From JBDROU01 sp043809745 [NCBI: bacterium] (GTDB taxonomy: Bacteria > Elusimicrobiota > JBDRMW01), in contig JBDROU010000079.1 of NCBI GenBank assembly GCA_043809745.1, positions 1 through 64,000 on the forward strand: DNA of 64,000 nucleotides, given 5' to 3'. A program made the translations under genes and the position numbers. Each line of letters begins with the position of its first letter. Within the stretch, counting starts at the first letter, position 1. This document shows, piece by piece, positions 25,201 to 40,200 of this stretch. Below the pieces are notes generated by a model, which saw nothing but the letters and a program-made list of their open reading frames with translations, was not told where the DNA came from and searched no databases.

Positions 25201-28200
25201 GATACGCTCTCTAAATTATTCGGTAAGACAGAGGTATCGTTCAAATTCAAGAAAGCGGAATTCCAGCTAAACATTGACGGCGAATTAAAAATTTCGGGTA
25301 AGAAGCAGTTAGAGCTTGCCAGCAGTCGCATCCTTCTTCCTCAAGCGGCGGATCCTCTGGTTACTATGGAATCACAGGGCAGGGGAGCTGCCCCGGAAAG
25401 CGGCAGCATATTCCTGATCGGGATGGATGAAAACGGCGATCAGGCTCTGCTTAAAGGAAGCATATTATCCTTTGATGAATCCGGCGAGATAGAAATATCG
25501 GGCGCTACCTGGATAATTCCGCAGGGCCGGCATTTCAGGACAGGTGAAGGCGATACCTATTTAAAGATAAATGCCGAACAGAGCAAAGATGCGAAGTTTA
25601 AGAAGGAAAACGGCATGCTGATATTTGACGAAGCTTCGGGTAACCCAGTGTTTCAAGCGGGGCTTGGCAAAGGTCTGGGTGTAACCGGCACCATCAACAA
25701 AAACGGTGAGCTGAGATATGATTACTTTACAGACGGTTCCGGTAAAAAGCTCAGCCACTCCAGAGCGAACAAATTCGAGCAGAACGATCATTCGTACTGG
25801 GTAACGATTAATGACCGGAAGATGCTGGAGGTATCAAAAATAGATGATCAAAAAGCAAATCTTCCTCAAACGCTCAATTTAAGCGTTCAGGATGCAAGGG
25901 GCCGGAGCGCTAAGATTAACGCGGAAGTTTACGGATTCGGCATAGATTATTCCGGAAAAACTTATCTTAAAACTTCGGAAGGATCTGTATACGCGGGCAA
26001 GAACAATTTTGTTATAGATACGGTTGATAAGACAAAACTCTTTAAAGCCGCGCAGGATTATTTAAGCGTTGATGTAAAACAGGCGGTTTCTTTACGCAGA
26101 GCCGAGAACAGGATAAGCTACTTTAACAAAGACGGTAAGCTGCTGGGGATAGAGATAGAAGCGAAAAACGGCCAGAAGATATTTGTAAATGAGGCTTCGC
26201 TTCAGAAGCAGGCTGACCAGCTTGGACAAGATCTGTATTCCAAAATGCTCTCATCATTTGATAATAAAGAATCAGCGCGCATGTTCATGATACGCACTGC
26301 CGCAGATTACGCGCTTTCGTTAGGTTCCAAGGGTTTCAGGGTTTTCAAGGAAGCCGCGGAAGTTTACACCCGGCTTAAGCTTGACGGTTCGAAACTCAAC
26401 TACCAGAACAAAGAGAGCGTGTTCAGCCGCTGTGTTGAAAAAGCGTTCAACATGGATTCGTTGAATTATTCCTTAAGAAATGAACTGCGAGCTGAAGCTG
26501 TGAGGGAATACAACATTGTATTGGATAACATCAACAAACACGATATTCTGAATACATATCTCAAGGGTATGGATCCGGATACGGCATTCAGCGTTCAGTT
26601 TAACTGTTTCGCGTCAATAGCTCACAGCGGACCCTTAAACATAAACATCGACCTTTTTGTCCAGCAGCTTCCTTATGAACAGCTGAACAGATTGGCAGGA
26701 AGTATTACGGTACTGATCGGATCATCCAGAGGCAGCCAGCTTTCTCAGGATAGCAGATCAGATATCAAAGCATTTGTACTTCAGAAATTGTTTAACGCGC
26801 ATAACAAAAAGACCGCCTCTGAAGCGATAAACACAATACTGACATCAGCTAAAACAGACAGCGCTGTAATCAGCTGGCTGAAAGGCGATGCCGGTGAGAT
26901 GGATAAATTTGATTCTATTTTAGGCAGGGTTGATGCCCTTGCATCCTGGGTAATAAATGATTCCGGCATAAAGGCCGGCCGCATCAGCGACGGTTTATCC
27001 AAGTTCGATGCCTTCAAGAAGAAGAGCTCTGTGTACACAGAAAATATGAACTCAGCACAGAAGGCGCGGTTCAACGAACTTATGAGGGACGCTTTTGTGA
27101 AGAATTCGGAGTTGAGCTCAAACAGCGATGTGTTAACGATATTCAATGAGATAAGAAACAGTTCAGCCGGCAAACTATTCGTCGCGCAGCAGCTGGATTC
27201 AGCGAAGAATCTGGATATCAAACGTGTGAAAGCGATGCTGGGCGTATTCAGTTCGCGTCAGAAACAGGCAGAACAGAATATCGCACTCATGAGGGCTTCA
27301 GCAAAACTCGAAGGTGTTGATATCGAAAAATGGGATTTCATAGCAAAAAGTTTCAAAGAGAAGCTGGAAAAAGCGGGTGTCGTGATCTCGTTTAATGAAG
27401 ATGAAGCCCTTATGATGGCATATAATCTTACCGGCAATATCCCGGCGGATTCGAAGAAAGCCGAGCTGTTCGCGGATAAGATTATAGCTATATATAATGA
27501 TCCCTCATTCAACAAGAAATTCGGTTCTTTCAACCGTGCGACGCGTTTCAGCAGTGCGGTATCTTTTGCCAGGGCTGATCAGCTGGGCGGAGCCTTTAGC
27601 GGTTACGACTCGAGGCAGTGCTTTGCGGCATTCGGCGCGATGAATCACACCGCGGTTGTAAGCGCCGCGACTTCGCTCGGCATAGTTGACCTGGTTGATA
27701 TAGGTACACTGGCCGCGGAAGGTGTGCTCGGCAATTATGTGGATCACACATACAAATTCTCGGAAGAACGCTTTGCGGGCCGTTTAGACAGCGCGCTGAC
27801 GATTAATGCCAAACTGGCTGAAACCAAATTTATATTCCCTTACGATACAAAGGCTCTTAATGTGCTCTATATACTGGGCAACCTTCCTTCATATGTTGAT
27901 ACTCAGGCAGAGGCGGTGAAGTTTGCCGCTACGGTTCAGAAGAATGTTGAGCGTATAAACTTTTCGGTGTTAAGCGATGTTTATGAGCGAGCGGATAAGA
28001 CTCATTCATCCGCGCTGAAGTTTGCCGCTATGGGTATCAATTCGGATGAAAAATTCACCGAGCTGTTAACCGGCATACACAGCAACCTTATAACGATCAG
28101 CACGCTCTCAACCCCGCTTTTCGGAGCTACCGTAAAGGAGCAGCTGGATGCGGCGGAATACTTTGCGTTCAATGAAGTAACCGGCAGATCCTTCGCGCTT

Positions 28201-31200
28201 GCCTTAGCGGTAAGCGTTAACAAGAAATCGGAACTTCTGGAAGCCGCAGGTGTAAAAACGCTCACGCCGCATGCGGCGCTGTGGCTTGCTCTGAAGGGAA
28301 TCAAGGAGGCGAAAAATAAAGCCCTGGAATTCAACAAGGATTACCTTAAAGAGCGCATCGGGTCAGGAGCGGCCTTAATGCAGAATCTGGAAAAGGGCGG
28401 TTTTGTGTTTGATGTTGAGGGCATAGAACGGACCCTTCTTTCGCTTTCATTATTGGGCTCTCTTGATGAGAATAAAACCGGTGCTTACGCAACTTCAGCG
28501 GTCATGAACCTTAACAACATACAGTCCTGGAGCATAAAATCTAAACTCAGGTTAAACCGTGAACTTACCCAGTGGCTGGCATTGACATTCACCAATCAAA
28601 ACATAACAAAACAGAGTTTATCCCAGAAGCTTGCGGAAGTTGTGCTGGGCGCAAACTTTGAGACAGCCAACCGGGAGCTGATATTGGGGGTCGGTCTTAA
28701 AGAGAAACTCTACGCCTCGATGATATTGAGTTTTAACGATCTGAAGGGCGGCAAACTAGAAGAAGCAATCAAAGCCTGGAAATCCGAAACTAACCGCAAC
28801 CAGATACTGGCATCGCTTAAAGGAATAGAGCTTGATGCGCTTCCGGGAATAATAATAGCATCCCGTGGAGTAATAACAAGCGGTAAGGGTAAAAACGAAA
28901 CCTTCAAATTCAGTCCGAAACAGTTTGCGCTGGTTATCACGGCCACAGAAAAGATGATCGGTTTAACGGATGCGTTTAAGCGGGATGTTCAGGGCATAAT
29001 AGATGTAAGCGGTATTGTGGTAGATATTCTGGATAAGGCTCCTAAGAATAAAGAAAAGGTTTTGGCGCTCTTTTTGAAACGGTTTGAAGGTGCTCTCGGC
29101 GTAAAGAGCGAGTTAAACGGAATAACATTCAAAAATAAACGCGAGAAATTTATTACCGCGGTGAATATCGCGCTTAATCAGGTGTTTATTGACAAGGACG
29201 GCGGCCTGAAGCTGACATTCCTTAACCGCTGTGTCAACCTTGTAAAAACAGTAAATACCGAAAGAATCTTAAATCTTAAGCAAGGCGCGTTAAGTTTTGT
29301 AGAAGAGCTTAACTATATACTTTCCGCGCTGGCTCTGGACGCAACAATCAACAATCAGCAGGTTGAAACCGTGCTGAAAAATCTGGTTAAGTTTGCTTAC
29401 GATAAAAAAACAAAAGGATTTTTTGCGAATCTAAAAACAAAGTCAGGTGAAGCTGTGGATCTGCTGGACATAATGAACTATGCGAACAGTATAGCTCAGG
29501 CAGGCGGCTTCAAATGGCACGAGATTGATAATGTATCAATAGCCCAGTTCGATGCCGGCTCAAAAACAAAAGTGAAAGACATAAGCCAGATTATAGCTGT
29601 AAAAGTTTCTATAGGCGAGAAGCAAATTACGGTGCCGGTATTTAAGACAGCCAAAGGCGAAATAAACATACTTAAAGAAGTTTCCATTGATTCTCCGCCG
29701 GTGGGCAAGCCGGCAGATGCGCTGATTACAGCGGAAGCTAACAATGTAGATCTGGGAGCCGGTGAGTATGAGGAGCTTCGTTATAGTGACGGCCAAGCAG
29801 ATGGATCAGGAGTGGTGCAATCAATCGAGGAGATAGGCGAAAAAATTGAGTCTGCCATCAGGGCGCTTACTGAAGAAGCATCTCCGCATGTAACAGGAGA
29901 ACAAACACCCGCGGTGAAACCAGCGGCATTTGAGGAGGATAACACTGGTATTGTGCATGCGGTATATAGCTGGTATGTATACACCGACAATCAGGGCCGC
30001 GAACACACAGTCCCTGCGGGAGATTTCGCAAAATACCTGAGATCGCTTCCTGGGATCCCTGATGAAAACACAAGCCTTCCTTATATAAGCCAGATTAAAT
30101 CAACACTGCCTGCAGAGAGCGCTGCGTTGCCGGAACTGCCAAAAATAAGCCTTACCATGCTTATGCAGAAACTTACAGAGGCCGGGCTTAAGGATCAGAA
30201 TGCTATTAACGGCATTATTGGCAATTATTCATTTATAAAAGACCGGGAAGCTGTATTCGGCAACGATTCAGGGGAGCTTATCAGGCAGGCATACAAACTT
30301 TATTCTTTCGGCATAACACCGGAACGGAGTTTGAGGAAGTTATTTGATATCACGCTTAAGGAAGGCGGTTTTATCCGTGAAAAAGCTTCAATAGCTTTGA
30401 AAACCGGCGCGGATATGCTGATAGCCGCGAATTTCGGCATGGAAAAGGACGGATTCAGCCGCGATCTTTTTGAAAAGCTAAGCATTGTGGCGGGCACATT
30501 GCAAACAAAAATCAAGTACAAGCTTGATGACGGATTCGCAGCATACAAATTCGCTGATACGATAGCCGCAAATCTTAAAGATCCCGGGATGCTGAACAAA
30601 TTCGTTGACGGTGTATCTTCAAATTACGAGATTATAAACTCGCTCAAAGGCGTTTCGTTTAAGCCGGGAGAAGTTGAAATTCTTTCAATTATATTCGCAA
30701 GATCTAAGATTGCGAGCAAAGAGGTTGCGGCGGAACTCGCGCGCAATTATGCGATACTTGGTGCAAACATAAAGACTTATAAGACCAGAACAGACCAGCT
30801 TAAAGACTCGCTGAAACTGCTTCAAACCGGCATATACGGCGAAGCGTTGGAGGTGGGAGCTGCTGTATGGGCAAGCATGAGAGATACTGTTACTAAAAAC
30901 GCGTATGTTGATATAAAGGATAATGTTACGGGAATCACCGCGGTTGCCTCATGTTTGGTGAGCGACAAGAAAGGCAATCTTATATTCAGTGAATCCTTAT
31001 TCAAAAAAGCCAATGAACAGTTAAAATCACTCTCAGCGCTCGGGTTCGATTTCGGCCCGGAGCCTGATGCCGGATACCGCATGCTGATGACTGCAGGTAA
31101 GACACTTAAAACAGATCTGGCGCTTATAGGTGCTTTGATAAAAATTAAAGATAATTTTAAGACAATTAAAGATATTGGTCAGGGCAAGTTTGAGGCTCAG

Positions 31201-34200
31201 GAAGCCGAATCGATCGCGGCGTGGCTGGTTTACGATACTCCTGAAGATGTTCGAACTTATACAGAAGATTATCTGGTAATCAAGCAGGATAAAGAAGCCG
31301 GTAAAACCGCCGCTCAGAGGCTTTTGACATTGAAGATGTTAAGAAATCCGGGTTTGCCGTTATCCGGTAAAAAACTTGCCGCGGCCAGAAGCGCGATGAT
31401 AGAAAAGGGTGATACAGTTGGTAATATTATCGGTGTTAAGCTTGAAACCTATATAGAGAAACTTCAGGGAGCTTCTCTCGGGTTGGTCTTGAACAAGCAG
31501 GGGGAATACGAGTTCAGCAAATCAAAGCTGACAGAGTTAACCGCTATAATAGGCGAATTAAAGGACAGCAAATTCAACTTTAATATTGAACATAAGCTAG
31601 CGGGATTTATTGTATATGAACAATGGGCTCAACAGCTGGGCAGCTATGATGCAGCACGGGGATATTTGAAAGGTGTCAAGGATATGTTCGCTCTCGTGAA
31701 AAGCGGAAGCAAGACGGCATACAATCCCGGCGAGGCTGAAGTTATTGCCATGATGCTCGGTCAGGCGAAGGTCAGCAAAGAAGACGCGGTTTCATTGCTT
31801 AAGCTTTACGACGTACTGAGAGATACAAAAGAGCACGGCAGTACCGCGGAAGCCAGGCTCATTTTTGCTCAGAAGATGCACAACAGCGGCATCACAGAGA
31901 AAGGGTTCAGCGCGCTGATTGCCGATATCGGTTCACAAAAAGACATGATAGCTAAAGTCATGGGAGAGATGGTTGATCCCAAAGATCTGCTGGTTATCGC
32001 ATTCTGCGGTTTGAAAGAAAAAGAGCCGGGAGTATTCAAACTGGATGAAGCTCAATTCAAGAATATAGGAAACATCGTGGTGCAGTTGAAAGCGCTCGGT
32101 TTCAGGTTTGCAGGCGATGACAGTTCGCTGGTTGCCGGATTTACTTTTGCGAACAGGCTGATACATTCGATGAACAGCGCTGATAAAGCGGCAAAATATC
32201 TGGACAGCGTATATGCTGTATTCAGAGAGATTTCATTAATCGGTGCAAAGTCTTTCGAAAACGGTGAGGCTGAGGAAATCGCTTTGACGCTTGCGCAAAA
32301 CGATATTGCGGAGCAAAAAGCGGTAGAAAATACATTGATTAATTACCTAATTATTAAAGACAAGCAGGAGTTCGGCGCAACGCTTACAGAGCGGCTTTCA
32401 AGCGCGCATACATTTTACAAGAAAAACATAAACGGAGCCGAGCTTAAAGCCGGGATAGAAGCCTGGATAGAACATAGGCAGTTTATCAAGGATAACGCCG
32501 GGTTTGAGATTAAGAACTCGATTGTCGGAGTTATAGCGGCTAAGGAAGGCATGACTGAAAGCAAATCCGGGGAATGGAAATTTTCCGAAGACACATTCCT
32601 CTCTAATTTGAAACTAATCGAACCGGTCGCGGAAGAAACGCTTGAACGCAAAATACTTGAACAAGCCGGTATTTTAAGAGACATGCTGAAAGAAAAGGGC
32701 ATCACAGGATTAGGGCTTCGTGAGACAATCTCATTGATGCAGGACGGTGAGGTTAAAGGCGCGGCGCTGACGCCGGAGCAGATCCAGCAGAAAATTATGT
32801 CGATGCGCCGGGTTGCCGAAAGCAATCAGATGAAAGCTCTAACCCAAACAGCCACAGCGGGGATGAGCGAAGAAAAAGCTGCTATCTTCCGGATGGATAT
32901 AGTAAGGAATATGAAGGTAGATTGGCTTAAGGTATCGGACTCGGATATAAAATTGAAGAGAATCAGCTACGGCGGCGCCAAACTATACCTGGCAGAGATA
33001 ACGCTTACCGTAGACAACAAAGAGTTTGTGGTGAACCGTGTTGCTGCAGGCGACAAAATTATAACGGTTGATCTGGACGGCAAAAGACTCTCGGAGATAT
33101 TCAGCACAGTAGAATTCGCCACTGCCTACAGTGATATATTAAATACGCTGACCGAATACATAAACGCCGATCAGGATATTGAGTCAATAAGGCTTGCCGG
33201 CGGCAGGGTAATCAGCCGTGGCGATATAAGTGTGAATGCCTTTGAACTTGCACTGCAGAAAGTAATCAGCGGTAAAGCGGAGCTTAAGCAATCGGTTTAT
33301 TTATACAAGATGAAGGACGACGCTGACAAGAGTTCGCACCAGAGCATGAGGATTTTCTATACCTCCGATTCCGAAAAGAAATCAAATGAAACCTGCACCG
33401 TAACATTCAGGTTCGATGCGGACGGAAATCTTATAAACTCCGAACCCGAGATAAGAAGCAGCGAGTCCAGGTCGCCTCCGTTTGTTGCGGCTCTCAAAAA
33501 AGCGGTAGAGCAGTTAAAGAACAACGAGAATGCCTCTATAAACAAGAAATCCTTTAAGATAATCCTTGCTAAGATGGAAGGGCCTAAAGAGAAAATCCCG
33601 GTGATGTTTAGTATTAAGAACGGCAAGAGAATGCTGTTTATGCTGGACCGCGGTGTAGAACTTCCGGGAGTAATGGTATATGAAGAGGCAGCAGCAAAGA
33701 GCAAAACAGGAAAGACGATAACGTATCTCCAGCAGATATTCGGTATGGATAAGAATAATCTTATTGAATTTAAGAACGACACGCTTATCGTTTCCAAGCT
33801 TGATGAAAACGGTAAAGCGCAGATATACTCCTCAACGAAGGTAAAGCGGGATGCTTCAGGGTTGATTACCCATGTTGCCGTAGAGTATTCCGAAGCTGGG
33901 ATATATATGATCGGTAAAGATATGCATCCGATTGCCGTTAAAACTATTGAATGGGATCTTACGGGTAAATCGCCGACTCTAAAGATAAACGGTTCTAAAG
34001 TTGAGGGCGCGGGTAAAGATTCATTTTCAAGTATGCTGAGAATGTTTGGTAAACGAGCTGAATTTTATGAGATAGGCAGCGGAATGGTAAACGGAGTAAT
34101 GGATAAAGATGAAACAAAGGTTCAATTCGGTTTTATCAATGATGTTAACGGAGGCCAGTTTGATGCTGTAATTTTCGATAAATCGGGCATGAGTTTAACA

Positions 34201-37200
34201 AGGTCTTTTGATCCGCTGGGCAGTGAGTTAGCCAAAAAGGTGTTGAAAGACAGTTCGGGTACAAAACATACGCTGAGTTTCTTTGACATAAATAATCCGG
34301 TATCAGAGATCGGTTTGAGGATTATGAAAGCTGCGGACAGGTTTTGCGATAATGAGTTTAGTGAATATGATGAAGCTGAAATGCCGATTTCCAGTGAATT
34401 CATGCAAGCCATAGACCGACAGCAGCAGTACCTGAAAGAATCGCTTGATTCAATGTTCGATGAAAATGCCGCATCCAGTGAAGCTGCATTTTCCAAGCTC
34501 TTGATTTGCGCGAAACTTCAATCCGTATTGGATGTGCTGGGGCAGAAAGAAACTGTTGAGGGGCTTGCTTCAATCACAAACAAGGACGGCAGGTTCTACC
34601 CGCTTGCGCTGGTTGATCATTACGAGAAGCTGATCAACAAAGACAATCTTAAAAAACTTACAAGCAGCACCGTTGCGGGCTTGGATGCGTTAAGGGCAGG
34701 CTACAGCCTAAAGCAGGAATCAAAGAACCATAAGGAGTTCTCAGCAGGGGCGAACCGTTTAGAGAAGGATATAGAGAACTATATTGAGCTTATACCGGGC
34801 TGGATGAAAAGCAAGAATCCCGAGATTACCGAAGAGATGGGTAAAATCAGTGAAAAGATATCTATGGGCGAGCTTGCCATATCCATGAAAGAAAAGGCGG
34901 TGAACCTTACCGCCAAAGAATGCGCTAAAGCGGGTATTTTAACAGTTTACAACGGATTTGCGGAGCTTGCCGAGAGAGGATATGCAAATTATGCGGCAGG
35001 CAAAGACGAAGCCGCATCTGTACAGCTGGGAGAAGCCAAGAAGTATTTCGCTGTGATAAATCTCTTTACCGGTTCACAGCAGTCGGTGGATAAAGAGAAA
35101 GCAAAGAATTTGGGCATAGACGCATTCCTGAGAATAACAGACGAGAAAGCCGAAGAAGCGAAAGCGCTTGCTCTTGCCGGCGATATAGCGGCCGCGTATC
35201 AACTGGCGGAGTATCTCAAGGGCAGATACGAGGTAGCTGCCAATATGCTTAAGAACAACGATAACCAAAAGAAGCTGCCTAAAATGACCGATTTAGAACA
35301 AACCCTATTTAGGGAAAGCACCCGTGAAAACTATCACGCTTACGCTGCATATGTTTCGCTTAACCGCGAGATCGCGGAAACCAGCTTGCACAAAGCGGGC
35401 GAGGATGTAAGGTTCCTTACCCAAATAGCAAGCATTAAAGACCAGAAAGCCAAAATAAACGAGAAGCTGGCTGAACTCAAAAAAGATAAAGCAAAGCACG
35501 ATAAAAAAATTGAAGATCTGAATCAACAGATAAGGGAGCTTGAAGCCCAGGCCAATGTCCGAACCCAGTCAGATCTGGCAATATTGGAGGGCAGTAAACG
35601 GGATTTCCGCACAGCTCCTCAGGAAAAGCTGAAAAAGGCTAAGAATATCGAAACCGAAATTAAAAATGAAGAAAGATACAGTAAGGAATGCGTGGAATCG
35701 ATATCAGAGTGCGGAAAGGCAAAGATTGCCGCAGAAAATGCGGAAATACGCATAGCAGACGGCATGATCGATGAAGCGTCAGATTATTCCAGAAAAGCAA
35801 CCGCCAGAATGCGGGTGGTGAGCATGATTGAAAAAGTAAAACGGTTTATCAGTAATAACAAAGTACCTAAGGAAGTTGTAGCCGGGTTGAAGCCTGAACA
35901 AATATTCGAGAAGTATTATGATGATGTTATAAGAATGGCGAATGAAGCGAAGTTTAATTACATGCTGGCAAGTGAAAAATCATCCGATGAATATGAATAT
36001 AAGAAGTACATGGAAAAAGCAGAAGGGTTCGACCAGGCCAGCGTAATAGCCGAGATAGTCGGCGACCACAGGAAAAATCTTGTAAAGAAAATCAAAAATA
36101 CCGATCAGGTCAAGATAAATAGATATCAGGAAGAGCTGAAAGTGCTGGAGGCAAAATTAGCGGACATGAAAACCGTTCCTAAAAACGGCATACGCAGTTT
36201 ATCCAAGAAGTTGTCATCCGATGATGAAAGAGTAACCTCAGCTAAAGAAAGTGCGCTGAAACAACAGATTGAAGTTGTAAGAAGGAAAATTACCAATGAG
36301 AAAAATAATCCTTTGTACGGCCAGAACGGCAAGAGAAGTGAGACCAACAGAGCCTTCATGCTGCTGGGCGAGCAGTCACTTAAAAACGACGAACTGTACG
36401 AATGGGAGAAAGCGGCAAAGAATTCGGATATAGTGCCGGATCTGGAACAATCTGATTTCTTCAAGACAGCATTAACAAAGAGTTTCGAAGAAAACCAGGA
36501 ATTAACAAAAGATTCCGCTTTATTGCGCGACGCTTTAACGCAGGAGTTTAACAGAATGCTTGCCAACCCGGCCGAAAACGGGCTTACAGAAAACGCTCAA
36601 TCGCTCTTCAACGATCTTACGGAAGCAGTGGACAGAGGTACGGCGCTTCATATATTCAGCAGTGTTATCGGGTTTGCGGAAAAATTACGCGCAGGTACGA
36701 GTAATTGCGGTACGCGTGAGTTTTCAGCCAAAGAAGATCCTTTAGACAGCCTGACCCATGTGCTCTACAAATATATTTACGATAAAAATGATATTGGCAA
36801 GATAGTTGATCTGGTGGTTGATAAATCAGAAAGCAGGCTTAAAGGGTTCAGCATTCTCACCGCTGACGGGAAAAAGGCAAAAGCTGAAATCGTATATGAG
36901 AAAGATCAGCTGTCATACATACATTTCAGGAATGATGAAGAGATTTCTGCAATTATAAACGGTCAGAAAGTGGATAACCTATTCAGGGATTCTAAGGTGC
37001 GGTTTGTGAGCGGTTACAGCGCTCAGGCAGGTCAGATAAACGGCACGCTCTGGGAGGTTAAAGGCGCAGACGGCAAGTTAACTCTTATCCATCAGGGAGA
37101 TGTGTTCAATGACAAGGAATATAATACGGATACCGGCGAAAAAACGCCGCAGATATTTCAATTTACTGCCAAAGGTTCCCTGCAAGAAAACGGGGATATA

Positions 37201-40200
37201 GACTGGAGTTTGGGTAACAGTCAAACTGAAATAGATGCGGTGAGTTACTACGACAAGAAATGGAAAGTTGTTAAGGACTTAAGCAAGGCCGATAATAATC
37301 TTGTAAATAGAATCGCAGGAGAAAGAAAGTTAAAAGACATTGTAATTTACAATATAGTTGCCATAGAACAGGAAGCTAAAATACAAGAAAAAGATAAAAC
37401 CCAAGCACATGGTATTTATAAATCTAAAGGATTCGATTCAGACAAGATGCAAAAGCGGATAAAACAATTACGTGAATTTACATCTCCTAATGAAAGTAGG
37501 GTTGCCCAAATAATTGTAGGATTTGAATCTGAAAGTAAAGAACAGCAGAACGGCATGGTTGTTGCAGTAACACCGGTTATAACCATGCAGTGCAATGGCA
37601 GCGGGGAAGGCGAATTCCGTCAGATATACGAAAAAGACGGTGTTAAACAGGAGATGGTGGATCCGGGCATGATCAACCGCGCTTGGTCATGGCTGGGAGA
37701 TAAAATGGGCATGGAAACTACTGCCTGGGAACCGGTTCCTCAAAATGAAGGCGCTATGGCGGACATATTGACCTGGTTCAAATTGGGTGTTGTTTGGGCT
37801 GTTGACGGCGGTGGAACAACCAGTAAATGGAAGCTGAATGAGTGGGACCGGATGATGCACAAGGAGCATTCGTTCGGATTTTTAGGTAAATGGACGGTTC
37901 CCCAGATAGCCTTCTGGACTGAAGTTGTAGTAACGGTAGCAACAATTGGCACGGGTGCGGTTGTCACAGGCTTGAGAAGGGGCTTTCTGTGGGCGCTTAG
38001 GACTGCGGGCGTAAAAAAGGCAGAGAAATCGATTTTATCGAGTTCGCTTGAATGGCTTGAAACCCGTGAATTGGCACACAAACTTGCAGAACAAACAATT
38101 AAAAGCTGGGGTAAAGAGAATATAGCGAGTTTTACTGATGAATTTATCGCAAGGCATGCTAAAACGGTTGCACAACGAACTGCTATTAAAGGTCAGGAAG
38201 AAGTATTGGAAAAACTTCTAAAGAAAAGGTTGACAAAATGGGTTAAACGTCAGGCAGCAATCATGTCATTGACCAGCGGCGGCGGCGGTGCTCTTGAGTC
38301 GGTGATGGGGTTTGCAAGAAACGGCATCAAGCCTAAACTGCTGAATCCGCTCCAGCAGGCATGGGGTACCGCAAAGTTCATGGGTTATAAATTCAGCAGA
38401 GGCCTTATAGTAAAAGATTTCGCTCATTTTACCGCGACTTTTGCTATATACAACGCAGGGATATCGCTTATAGAACGCATGGCATACGGCGCCAGGTTTG
38501 ATAAAGACAAGAACAGGGCTCTAACCCTGTTTGAACAGCTCGGAGCTGATGCCAAACTGGGTGTTGAACAGGCGCTAACTATGGGCCCGGTTCTCTTGCT
38601 CTTAGGCCCGTTTGTATCGCCATATGCATCGAAAATACTCTCATCAACATTGGAAAGAGTAGGCGCGAGTAAAGTAATAGGTATTAGTCGTGTTGCTAAA
38701 AGTATTTCCACAAGCGGTACGCTGGTATTCGGTGAAGAGGGGTTGCTCTCAACCTGGGGTAAGATGCTGGAAAGAAAAACAATAACAGCAGACATCGGGA
38801 AAATGCTTAGAGCAGTTGGAAAAGGGGCCGGTGATCACAGTCTGGCATCGGTTTCAACTTACGAAGGTTTGTTCGGTTTTATGGAAATTACAGTTAGAGT
38901 TACCCAGAAAGCATTGGAAAAAGGACTGCATGTTAATGAATGGGCGGCAGAGATGATCTCGCTTTTTGTCAGCCCTCAGACTTTTAAGGGTATGGGCAAT
39001 CCGATGAGCCTTAAAAATATCAGACAGCTCTCAGAGATCGGCAAACTTTCCGGTGAACAGCAGAGGGAGCTTCTGGTAGCCGCTAAAGAAGTAAAGATGA
39101 TTTTCGAAAGTAATGACTGCAAAGTTATTGCCAGAGAGCTGGATTCGATGATAAGGAAAATAGATAAAGAGCTTGCTTCCGCTGAAATTAAGGAAGAGCC
39201 GGTGCTTTCGGAATCACAGAAAAAATCGATTGAAACATTAGCCCAGAACACCCCCAACAAGGAAATCGGCCTGACAGGTGAATTGGGGAGAGAAATAGCG
39301 TCTGTGTTGGTAAGTCCCCGTGCGGAAGGTGTAGTCCGCTTGCCTGTAAAACCGAAGTCGGAGGCTGTAACAGAGGGCGAAGCAGTTAAAGCTAAAGATG
39401 CAAAAGTCATCTCAATCTACAAGAAGGCCGGAGAAGCAGAAATAGCAGCCGAAAAGACAGCCGAAAAGACAGCTGAAAAGACAGCCGAACCGACAGCTGA
39501 ACCAATAGTTGAGCAGACAGCTGAACAGGCAGCCGAATTAGCTGCTAAAATGCATGAAACTACGGAAGCGCCATCAGGGGAAAAAGTGATTAAGTTAAGC
39601 CAGGATGTTCCCAGAAAACCTACACAGGGCGGTAAGAAAGCTGTAATAAGTTTAGAAGGAAGGGGCAGCAGGCCTGAGAGAGCAGAAACACCGCCGCAGG
39701 AGACGAAGGAAACATTAAAACAGGAATCTTCTGTACAACTTGAACCAGCTTTGGATGCTGAGCCTGTGCAGCCTAAACGCGGGGAAGTTGTAAAGCCCGA
39801 ACAATTTAAGAGAACCGTTGAAGGGCAGACTGAATCACAAAAGGGTAAGCGGAGTACGGTAAGCGAAGTTAAGGATGTTTTGGAAAGTACTCTGACGGCT
39901 GAGCAGTCAGGCAAACCGGATGCTGACATTATACCTGAGGAAAGGCTTCAGAAAAAAAGGGAGCGAATAGCGGACCGTGAAGCAGAGAAGGAATCCAAAA
40001 CGGCAGAACCCCATGAGATGGAAACACAAACAGATCGGGATCAGCAAGCGCATGAGTACAAGAAACAGCTGGATGAGGCATTAAACAAGGCAGAGGTTGC
40101 GGATTTCATAGAGAAGATGGGTCTCAAAAACAGCGTTACTGAAGGATTAAAACAAGATGCGTTCAAAACGGTGCAATCACTGGTAACTGTGCTGAATAAC

